Of a stretch of 64,000 nucleotides of DNA, positions 56,464 to 64,000 are shown one piece after another. The notes under the pieces are model-generated. The model made no database searches, had not been told where the DNA came from, and was given only the letters and a program-made list of their open reading frames with translations. The DNA lies in assembly GCA_032716605.1 (NCBI GenBank), contig CM064519.1, forward strand, positions 25,196,191-25,260,190. Reading direction: 5' to 3'. Within the stretch, counting starts at the first letter, position 1. Every line of letters starts with the position of its first letter. Source of the DNA: Paralithodes platypus (lineage: Eukaryota > Arthropoda > Malacostraca > Decapoda > Lithodidae). The position numbers and the translations under genes are program-made.

Positions 56464-57405
56464 TCATGAGGGGAAATACCGTCTTCTCGGGGGACAGGTG
56501 TTCATGCCCCATTGTATCATCTTTATCTGTGATGGCCAGTCTGAGGTGTTAAGAGCAATCATTTTGGTACGTAACTGGTTGTTGATGGTGCGATGGCTGC
56601 GTTCGCATATAGCATTTCCTTGAGGCCAGTACGGGGATGAATGTTTGATCTTAATACCGCATTGTTGGGTGAACTGGTGCCAAACGTGTCCACTAAATTC
56701 GGGGGCATTCTCGGATAGAAGAGCAAGGGGAAGGCCGAATATAGGGAACACTTCTGTGGCAAGCAGTGTGGCGACGGTGGTGGCGGTGTGGTCTTTAACT
56801 GGGCAGGCTATTAAACATTTTGAATATACGTCAACAAATGTGACAATATAGCGGTTGCCAGCGTAAGAAGGAAACGGGCCCATGATGTCGAGGGATAGGA
56901 CTTGGAACGGTTTGTTGGCAGAAATGGTACCAGCTGGGCCCGGGGTGCGTGATCTATCCTTCCCCAATAAACAAGGTTTGCAGGATTCTGTCACGCGTTG
57001 TGCAATCTTGGAGGGGTTGGGGGTCCAGTACTGATCCGCGAAGATTTTTAACATCTTCTTTTGTCCAAGGTGTATGCCGTTTCCCTCGTGGATGGCAATC
57101 ATGTAGTCGTGGGCAATGGTGGGGTCTAGGACTATGTGACCGGAGTCTGTGGCAAGTTGATCTCCCCAGCGAGTCAGTTTCCTGAAGACATTTAACGGTA
57201 TCCAGGGTGGTCTGATTCTTGTTTCCCAAGATTGAATTAGTGAGGGTGCTGGGGGGGAATTATGTTGGTGAATGGGGGTAGATAAGAGCTCAGTGTTTTG
57301 TAAGGCGGCTAGGTTGGTGGGGGGGTCTTTCGGTACTGGCAAACGTGACAGGGCGTCTGCATTGGTGTGAAGTTTACCTGGACGATACTGTATTTGTAAA
57401 ATCAT
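56464..57405 (-). pseudogene. Gypsy-A integrase (RNase H end to catalytic core)
   Basis: The frame opens with IQYRPGKLHTNADALSRLP (end of RNase H). Next comes the zinc-binding HEGNGIHLGQKKML...CKPC, then the core: VLSLDIMGPFPSYAGNRYIV, a segment LALLSENAPEFSG, and PYWPQGNAICERSHRTINNQ. Integrase joins element cDNA to target DNA. The first catalytic D (LDIMG) and the last E (CERSHR) are present. The usual second D in the S-D-N motif is E here (SEN), which probably destroys activity. The frame ends by a one-base shift in a C-run near 56,470. It is separated from RT/RNase H by an inserted A near 57,395. Confidence 0.85.
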
Positions 57406-58900
57406 AGTCCTCTAGTGTCTCCCTCCAGCGTACCAAGATGGCTGAGTTGGTTTCGCACTTACGCAACCATTGCAAAGATTGATGGTCGGTTATTATATCG
57501 AGTTTTGCGCCCAACACAAATGACCTGAAGTGGTTGAGTGCCCAAATGATCCCTAAGCACTCTCTCTTGGTGGCTGCATAATTCTGTTGGGCTTGGTTGA
57601 GTGTGGAGCTGGCATACGCTATCACATGTTCCTCTCCGTCTCTTACTTGAGCTAAAACTGCACCAATGGCGTACAGAGATACGTCGGTATAAAGACGGAA
57701 AGGTTTATGGTAATCAGGGAAAGCGACAATAGGGGCTTGGATTAGCTTTTGTTTCAAAGTGTTAAAAGCGAGGTCTCTTTCAGGTGTCCAGGTGAATGTG
57801 GTGTCCTTGTGGGTGAGTTGGTGGAGGGGTCTGGCTATTGCGGTAAAGTGTGGGACGAAACGTCTGTAGTATGTGGCTAAACCTAGAAAAGAACGTACTC
57901 CTTTAACGGTGGTGGGTGGGGGTTGGTTTTGTATGGCTTGAAGTTTCTTTGGGTCTGGTGCAATACCATGTTCAGATATTACGTGGCCGAGGAAATCTAC
58001 CTTATTTCGTGCAATCTCGCACTTTGAGGGTTTTAATTTCAACCCGGCGGCTCGGATTCTTTGAAGAACTTGTCTCAACCTGAGGAGGTGTTCTTCCCAG
58101 GTTTGTGAGTACACAATAATATCGTCTAGATACGCTAGGCAGGTTTCCCAGGTCAGGCCATGTAATACCGCTTCCATCAAACGGGAGAAAGTGGCGGGTC
58201 CGTTACAGAGGCCAAAAGGTAGGACGTTAAATTCGTAGTGGTGGCCACCACTAGTGGAAAATGCTGTTTTTTCTTGGTCCTCTGCCTTGATAGGCACTTG
58301 CCAATACCCTGCTTGCAAGTCGAGGGTAGTGAACCATCTGGATCCGTATAGGGAGTCAAGGGAATCGTCTATCCTGGGTAATGGCGTAGCGTCCTTAATG
58401 GTTACGTCATTCAATCTCCTGTAATCGACGCAAAAACATGTTGACCCATCTTTCTTTTTTACTAGGACAACAGGGGAAGACCAGGGGCTAATGGACGGGG
58501 TAGCAATTCCGGCCTCTAACATCTCTTGGACTTGGCGTTCCTCTTCCTGGCGTTGTATGGGATTTTTTCTATGGGATGGTTGTCTTATGGGGGGGCCTGT
58601 GGTGTTAATGATGTGTTGTTCCACATCGGTCTGTCCGATTTCAGTAGGTTGTTGGGCAAACACGTCACTGAACTCTAGCAATAGTTCGTACATGCTGTGT
58701 TTTTGGTGGTCGGATAATGTGTCAGGGAGAGGGGGCAATTTGAGGCTGGTAGGGGTGTCATTGGAATCTATGGGGAGGTCATAAAAAGTTTCGAGGTCTC
58801 CTATGATGAGGCCTTTTGGTAATGTCAGGGATTCTTCAGAGATATTTGCCACGAGAATGTGGTTGATGCGAGCGGAAATGATGGCGGGTTGTAACAGGTA
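57374..58900 (-). pseudogene. Gypsy-A reverse transcriptase and RNase H
   Basis: The first in-frame ATG is 58,852, but coding continues upstream to the LINE junction near 58,900. RT blocks: SPWSSPVVLVKKKDGSTCFC, YRRLNDVTIKDATPLPRIDD, RWFTTLDLQAGYWQVPI, FNVLPFGLCNGPATFSRLME, catalytic YLDDIIVYS, VDFLGHVISEHG. RNase H: LYTDVSLYAIGAVLAQ, YAATKRECLGIIWALNHF, DIITDHQSLQWL. All polymerase and RNase H acidic residues that I can place are present. The frame is lost near 57,395 by one extra A. Closely related to the fragment at 24,666-25,575. Confidence 0.9.
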
Positions 58901-60584
58901 CCGGCACTGGAACTAATAGAGTTTTCCCATGCTAGAATAAGAAGGGCTATAGAAAAAGTGAACAGAAGTAAGTCACTGGGACCGGATGGGATACACCCAA
59001 GAATCATAAAGGAAGGAGGGGAGATGTTAGTAGAGCCATTGAAAATGTTATTTGAGGTATCGTTTAATACAGGACAAATCCCGATGGACTGGAGAGAGGC
59101 GAACATAACAGCTATATTTAAGAAGGGAAAGAGAAATGACCCAGGGAATTATAGACCAGTCAGTTTGACAAGTGTTGTGTGTAAACTAATGGAAACGGTA
59201 ATTAGAGAAGGAATAATGGATCATATGAAGTCAAACCAACTTTTCAGTGGGAGACAGTTCGGATTCTTGCCGGGGAGGTCGACGGTACTACAGCTAATTA
59301 AGGTGGTAGATGATTGGATGCAAATTCTAGAAGATGGTGATGTAATAGACGTGGTATATTGCGATTTTATGAAGGCCTTCGATAAGGTCCCACATAAAAG
59401 GTTAATAGAGAAAGTTAGAAGCTATAATATAGGGGAGAAATGTGTGAAATGGATAGAAGCCTTCCTGAAAGATCGGAGACAGAGGGTACTGGTGAATGGA
59501 ATAGGCTCGGGGTGGAGGGAAATTACAAGTGGGGTACCTCAGGGATCTGTGTTGGGACCACTGCTGTTCGTTATATTATCAACGACTTGCCTGAAGTTAT
59601 AACTAATGGAAGTGAGGTATACCTGTATGCGGATGACACTAAACTGTATAGAAGAGTGAGGAGTAAGGAAGATATGGGTTTGCTTCAAGGAGATGTGGAG
59701 GGCATGAAGGGATGGTCTGAGCATTGGTTAATGCCTTTTCATCCAAAAAAATGCAAGTACATGCGGATTGGGACAGCAAAAGATAGACAAGGTAGGATAC
59801 AGTATGTATGAAGCGATGGAGGAAGTGAGTGCAGAAAAGGATATAGGAGTAGTGATAGACAATAAGTTATATTTCTCAGAACATTTAGCAGAAAAGATAA
59901 ACAAAGCCAATAGAATTGTAGGGCTGATAAGGAGGACATTTGTGTCACTTGACGAAGAAATCTTCAGGAATCTCTATACAGCGCTGGTTAGGCCGCACCT
60001 GGAATATGCGAACCAGGTGTGGGCTCCATATATGGTAAAGGATATAGAAGCAGTGGAGAAAGTGCAGAGGAGAGCTAGCAAGCTGGTACCAACGTTGAAG
60101 AACGCAGGCTATGAGCAGAGGTTGAGGACACTGGCATATAGGAGAAAGAGAGGGGATATGATAGAGACTTTTAAGTTAGTGTCAGGAAAGTACGATGAGG
60201 ATGTGTGTGAAGGTATCTTCTTGATGCGGGAGGGAACAAGAACGAGAGGACACTCTAAGAAAATTTACAAGAAAGAAATAGGCTTGAGAAGGCAATGAAC
60301 TCATTTTGTGATAGAGTGGTAAATGAGTGGAACGCACTGCCCCAGTATGTAATCGATTCCGAATCAATAAGGGAGTTTGAAAGTAATCTTGATAAAGCAT
60401 GGGGAAGACAAGATTTGAAGTTTGATTATAAAACAAAAATACAGAATAGTAAAAATGTTGCGTCTGCTACCGCCGCCGCCAACACCGTGAACGACCGCAG
60501 CAGTGCAAGTACTGGTACTGAGCTGGATACACAGGCATAGTTTGCCTTTTTCCAGAGGATCTACTGTAAGAAACTGTAAGTAAG
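58900..60584 (+). mobile_element. CR1/jockey-like LINE inserted between Gypsy-A protease and RT
   Basis: A + strand RT is spread over four frames. 58,905-59,580: SLGPDGIHPRIIKEGG, NYRPVSLTSVVCKLMETVI, FGFLPGRSTVLQL, VYCDFMKAFDKVPHKRLI, SGVPQGSVLGPLLF. Then INDLPEV, YLYADDTKLY, KDIGVVIDNKLYF, ALVRPHLEYANQVWAPYM and VVNEWNALPQYVID, to a stop at 60,538-60,540. It is 5'-truncated (no endonuclease) and ends in a short tandem tail (TGTAAG-like, 60,566-60,584). Frameshifts near 59,580, 59,805 and 60,297 inactivate it. It splits Gypsy-A pol. Confidence 0.85.
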
Positions 60585-60649
60585 AGGCAACGATTGGGGT
60601 TGGTGGACGTGGTAGTGGGGGAAAATATCATGTGAGTTTGGGGTATGGG

Positions 60650-62371
60650 TCAAAGGTTAACCCATTTTTGATGGCGGGGGGGAATTTGACATTTATCTTG
60701 AACTACAGCTGGGCTAATGATGGTGGGGGATCGACTGGTGAGCAGGTGCTCGGTACGCATAAGGGGGGGGGAATCACTTTGGTGGGGGTCACGCGTGAGG
60801 GGGGGATTAACGGCGCGTGTGGGAGGATCAGCGTGGTGAGGTGTGAGTGATTTAGAAAACGGAATTTGTTGGTGGGGCTGCGGAGGGTTGGTGGGGGAAG
60901 AGTGAGGTATAGAACATGGGTTGTTGGTGGAGGACTGATGTACTGATTTGTGGTTGTTAAAAGGACGAATTTGGGGAGTTTTGTCGGTGGCAGTGACGGT
61001 TTGTTTAGAGTTTATGTGGGATTGGTGGGTTTGTCTGTCATGAGAGGGCGAGTCAAGTGTGGGGTTTTGAAGTTTTCTAGGAGTGTGAATTGTGTGGGGG
61101 TGGAAGGGAGCTACTGACGGAAAACTGTCACAAGGGGAATTTTGTTGGTTGTGGAATAGCTGAACATTTCTGGGGGCATGGGGGAAACATTGTTGGGTAC
61201 ATAGGTCGTCACGAGTGAGGGGGGGATTAACGGCGCGTGTGGGAGGATCAGAGTGGTGAGGGGTGAGCGATTTAGAAAACGGAATTTGTTGGTGGGACTG
61301 CGGAGGGTTGGTGGGGGAAGAGTTAGGTATAGAACATGGGTTATTGGTGGAGGACTGATGTACTGATTTGTGGTTGTTAACAGGACGAATTTGGGGAGTT
61401 TTGTCGGTGGCAGTCACGGTTTGTTTAGAGGTTATATGGGATTGGTGAGTTTGTCTGTCATGAGAGGGCGAGTCAAGTGTGGGGTTTTGAAGTTTTTTAG
61501 GGGTGTGAATTGTGTGGGGGTGGAAGGGAGCTAATGACGGAAAACTCTCACAAGGGGAATTTTGTTGGTTGTGGAATAGCTGAGCATTTCTGGGGGCATG
61601 GGGAAAACATTGTTGGGTACATAGGTCGGCATTTTCCCTGGAAACATGTGTACATAAATATTTGGTAGAATGGTTTTTACATACATCAGAGTCTGCCCTG
61701 GAAACATGGGAGGATTGATCCTGGACAGAGTTAGTAGAAATGGGGGGATTACCGAGAGGGAGTTGCTTGGACTTGTCTTCTTTCGTTTGTTGAGGCATTT
61801 TTTCAACGAAATGAGTGATATTTTGAGCGACCTCGGGGCAAGGGGAGGGGTTAGGAGTTACCTTAGTGCTAGCTGCAACTTGGTAATCCTGACTCAGAGT
61901 TTGTTGAGGGGGGAGGTGTTTTTTCTTTTTGTGAATAGGTTTCTGCGTGATTGGTTTGTCAGAGGCTTCCGGTTGGATTTTTTTTTTGAATGAGATCAGC
62001 CTCTGGCCGCAGTCAACCTGGGCCTGGAGTTTTTGAAGGAGGTCAAGTCCAAGGAAACCATCGTAATGTTTACAGTGGGAGGAAAATACGGTGAATGGGT
62101 GATAACAACGAGCATGGGGGGCAGGAGTAGTTACTGACAGGGGCAAAGTGTCTCCTAGGAGATTTAAGTAGGTATCAGCAGCTGAGATTAGTTCTGATAT
62201 GGTAGGTAACAAGGGGCCAAATAGTCGGTGGTGTTGATCATAATAAGACTTGAACAAACATGACTTGGCAGCTCCCGTGTCGATTAACAAGCGGACAGGA
62301 ATGTCCTTGATTTTGGCCATGTAGTAAATGGGGGCAGTGCGGTCAGTTATGGCGTCCCCCGCCGAGGCCAT
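60650..62371 (-). CDS. Gypsy-A protease with long proline/cysteine-repeat linker
   Basis: ATG 62,371 (MASAGDAITDRTAPIYYMAK) opens 573 codons. Residues ~1-130 are a retropepsin with active site RLLIDTGAAKSCL and HYDGFLGLDLLQKL. The remainder is a basic then P/S/T/N/Q-rich linker holding a direct repeat of about 423 bp (60,790-61,640). Each copy has LCTQQCFPHAPRN followed by NQQNSPC and SHDRQTHQSHI. The frame stops near 60,650, and the LINE insertion lies between it and the RT. The active site looks intact. Confidence 0.8.
   Translation of the reverse strand: MASAGDAITDRTAPIYYMAKIKDIPVRLLIDTGAAKSCLFKSYYDQHHRLFGPLLPTISELISAADTYLNLLGDTLPLSVTTPAPHARCYHPFTVFSSHCKHYDGFLGLDLLQKLQAQVDCGQRLISFKKKIQPEASDKPITQKPIHKKKKHLPPQQTLSQDYQVAASTKVTPNPSPCPEVAQNITHFVEKMPQQTKEDKSKQLPLGNPPISTNSVQDQSSHVSRADSDVCKNHSTKYLCTHVSRENADLCTQQCFPHAPRNAQLFHNQQNSPCESFPSLAPFHPHTIHTPKKLQNPTLDSPSHDRQTHQSHITSKQTVTATDKTPQIRPVNNHKSVHQSSTNNPCSIPNSSPTNPPQSHQQIPFSKSLTPHHSDPPTRAVNPPLTRDDLCTQQCFPHAPRNVQLFHNQQNSPCDSFPSVAPFHPHTIHTPRKLQNPTLDSPSHDRQTHQSHINSKQTVTATDKTPQIRPFNNHKSVHQSSTNNPCSIPHSSPTNPPQPHQQIPFSKSLTPHHADPPTRAVNPPLTRDPHQSDSPPLMRTEHLLTSRSPTIISPAVVQDKCQIPPRHQKWVNL
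60790..61640 (-). repeat. 423-bp direct repeat within the protease linker
   Basis: Two in-frame copies (about 60,800-61,205 and 61,223-61,630) are almost identical. 423 is divisible by three, so the ORF stays open. The same Cys-containing block is single in the mosaic protease (28,200-28,350) and in Gypsy-B region 1, and partly doubled in Gypsy-B region 2. Confidence 0.9.
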
Positions 62372-62607
62372 CGTGGGCGGGGGGTACTGTAAAAATCCTG
62401 GGAGTCGGTATCTACCTCCTCCAGGGTTTCCTCGGTATCGTCTGAGGTCATGATAGGGGCTATTTCTCCGGTGTGCATTTCCTCCATTTCTTCCTCTTGT
62501 CCCAACTCCTCTTCATTTACAGAAATGCGAGGAGTAAAGGGGCGAGGTTTGGCAGAGTCACGAATTTGATGGAGGGCACACTGAGCACTTACAGGCAGGG
62601 AAATCAT
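62347..62607 (-). pseudogene. Gypsy-A gag C-terminal acidic extension (shifted frame)
   Basis: The frame continues gag after one extra base: QCALHQIRDSAKPRPFTPRI, then an acidic NEEELGQEEEMEEMHTGE, ending PRWPRRGTP and overlapping the protease start. In the mosaic copy the same stretch is in frame with the upstream gag Cys residues, so the shift here is probably a mutation. A programmed frameshift is possible but no slippery site is evident. Confidence 0.55.
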
Positions 62608-63364
62608 AGGGGTTGATAATTACTAATGTAGGGTTTTTACTTTGGTAGGTGTTGTAGGTTTTGTTCCGGTTGAAGATTCTGCGTGGCTGGGTAGGTTGGA
62701 ACCGGGGCCTACTGGGATGGGGCTTGCCGGAAGGGTTGGTCGGTCTGTTGTGGAAGGATGAGGATGGGTAGGCATTCTTGGAGTTGAAGGTTTGGGCCTT
62801 GGGGTTTTGGTGGTCGAAGTGCTGCGGGTGCGTGGGAAACCTCTTTATTACAGCGATTTGGGTGGGTGTTTCTGTGCGCACGGCCAAAATACGTCGGATC
62901 GTGATGAGATCTTTTTGATATCCGACGAAATCGTGCACACGGAAATGATCTTTTACTGCTGAGGGCAATATTGATACAAGGTTGACCAGAATCTGCTGCT
63001 CTTGCTGGATTCTGGTCAATGTGGGGTAAGACACTTTTATATGTTGGGCGATCTTATTCACTGTGGCATCTAGATCGCCTTCAAATTTAGTGTCTTGGAT
63101 ACGGGTGTGGGCCACGAAAACGCCCAACGAAGGCTTAATGGCTTCTATCACTATTGGGCGAAATTCGTCCCATGTGAGAGCAGGGTGCACTTGGTAGGCA
63201 ACCAGGGAAACGGCTTTTCCCAGGTGCGTTAATGTCACGGCTATCTTTTCTGCGTCCGTGGTATAAACTAGGTCAAGTACGGGTTTCACTATGTCCATGA
63301 ACGTTTCGATCTCGTAAGTTTCCCCATCATAATGTGGGATGGGGATGTGAGAACGGTGCGCCAT
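62558..63364 (-). CDS. Gypsy-A gag
   Basis: ATG 63,364 was chosen because it is the first after the primer site and is shared with the mosaic copy. 268 codons: MAHRSHIPIPHYDGETYEIE, an alpha-helical core (FMDIVKPVLDLVYTTDAEKI, LTWDEFRPIVIEAIKPSLGV, LVSILPSAVKDHF, GYQKDLITIRRILAVRTE), then a basic N/P/Q/R-rich tail (PSRPRFQPTQPRRIFNRNKT) and a Cys-containing end FPACKCSVC. Gag builds the intracellular particle and binds RNA. The end differs from the mosaic copy by one base, so the last residues may be out of frame. No canonical CCHC knuckle is seen. Confidence 0.8.
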   Translation of the reverse strand: MAHRSHIPIPHYDGETYEIETFMDIVKPVLDLVYTTDAEKIAVTLTHLGKAVSLVAYQVHPALTWDEFRPIVIEAIKPSLGVFVAHTRIQDTKFEGDLDATVNKIAQHIKVSYPTLTRIQQEQQILVNLVSILPSAVKDHFRVHDFVGYQKDLITIRRILAVRTETPTQIAVIKRFPTHPQHFDHQNPKAQTFNSKNAYPSSSFHNRPTNPSGKPHPSRPRFQPTQPRRIFNRNKTYNTYQSKNPTLVIINPYDFPACKCSVCPPSNS

Positions 63365-63430
63365 GCTGTTATCATGTTCTGGCTGTTCCAAACTTGCAAT
63401 GCAATGCAACCTTTTATCCGAATCAAGAAC

Positions 63431-63448
63431 CACCGCTGCCGCCAATGT
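63431..63448 (-). promoter_or_regulatory. Gypsy-A primer binding site (tRNA-Leu-like)
   Basis: On the - strand, TTGGCGGCAGCGGTGGTTC follows the LTR edge CATAACA. It resembles the complement of a tRNA-Leu 3' end, with C for T at the fifth base (TGGC versus TGGT). The same site follows Gypsy-B LTRs 2 and 3 (39,621-39,636 and 46,639-46,654). Confidence 0.6.
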
Positions 63449-64000
63449 TATGCCCTGTTTTTCTACAGGATTAACTTGGGTAATGTGAGTTCTAACTGAC
63501 TGGGTATAGAAGGCTGCATGCACAAAACAAGGTATGAGGAATAGAGAACACAAAATAAACACACGGTAACACGACACACGATCACTTTTATTTAGGGACA
63601 CACTTCTATATGTTGTTTGATGATGATTAATCTGACGCATAAGAAGATATGAATATTTGTACAAGACAATTTATAGAAGTTAAACAAACTAGCATTAAGT
63701 GGATCTGGATGGAGCCTAGTCTCCCTCTTCCAACGTTCAGGTATTAATCTTCTGATCACTGGCTTTATTCACAAGTTTATATATTGGAGACCATAAATAT
63801 TACTTATAGATTCATATTCAATGTTAGATTTATCACTAGTGGCTCTGGTGCACAAGGAGTAATTCATAGACTAGATTAGACACGCGTATTTTAGAGCACG
63901 GGAATTCTAGTAACCTGAGGGGGTACTGATCTAAGTTTTATATTCTTGTATCAGAAACACATAGAACGCAAATCAGTGGGCGAACATCAGATATCACTAG
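63449..64000 (-). mobile_element. Gypsy-A right (5') LTR, cut by the window edge
   Basis: Starts TGTTATGCCC next to the primer site and matches 31,290-31,662 joined to 51,278 onward, without the Gypsy-B insertion. It serves as the empty-site reference for that insertion. The rest of the LTR lies outside the window. Confidence 0.9.

Overview
The window looks like repeat-rich nuclear DNA from an animal, probably an arthropod and most likely a decapod crustacean. This rests on the mixture of RTE-like and CR1/jockey-like LINEs, mariner and TTAA-specific DNA elements, very long Ty3/gypsy elements and introns bounded by GT/AG. No bacterial operon, rRNA or convincing functional tRNA gene is present. 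Almost everything is mobile-element sequence in several nested layers. The only host coding signals are short phase-0 exons on the + strand.

Region 1 (1-12.8 kb). A LINE 3' end and a decayed DNA element come first. They are followed by a head-to-tail tandem array of about 3.24-kb units (three complete, a fourth partial). Each complete unit carries a decayed RTE-type reverse-transcriptase (RT) tail on the - strand, a (TACA)n tract, an open in-frame exon resembling the coiled-coil part of the meiotic protein MND1, and a mariner-like element. A 640-bp piggyBac-like MITE flanked by TTAA sits in unit 2 only.

Region 2 (12.8-23.3 kb). A CR1/jockey-like RT pseudogene is interrupted by a 318-bp TTAA MITE and by a second LINE. 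Next come unassigned decayed sequence with an internal duplication, then a nearly full-length RTE-like LINE (- strand) that contains another truncated LINE (+ strand).

Region 3 (23,331-30,440). A 7.1-kb mosaic is built from two LTR families: a giant-LTR gypsy family and a TRIM-like family with ~400-bp LTRs. The pieces are joined head to head, yet the whole block is flanked by one perfect 5-bp target duplication (GTAAT). It behaves as a single integration of a rearranged cDNA.

Region 4 (31,290-64,000). A gypsy element (Gypsy-A, - strand, gag-pro-pol plus a C-terminal ORF) runs off the right edge. Its left LTR is split by a 19.6-kb insertion (31,663-51,272, duplication ATATT). That insertion is an LTR-internal-LTR-internal-LTR array of a gag-only relative (Gypsy-B) with 4.4-4.6-kb LTRs and no protease, RT or integrase. 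Gypsy-A is itself broken by frameshifts and by a CR1-like LINE at about 58.9-60.6 kb.

Functionally, Gypsy-A looks like the former autonomous supplier of enzymes. Gypsy-B and the TRIM elements look like passengers that share its tRNA-Leu-type primer site. The mosaic suggests their RNAs were co-packaged and template-switched. Calls are from reading the sequence only; no database search was run.
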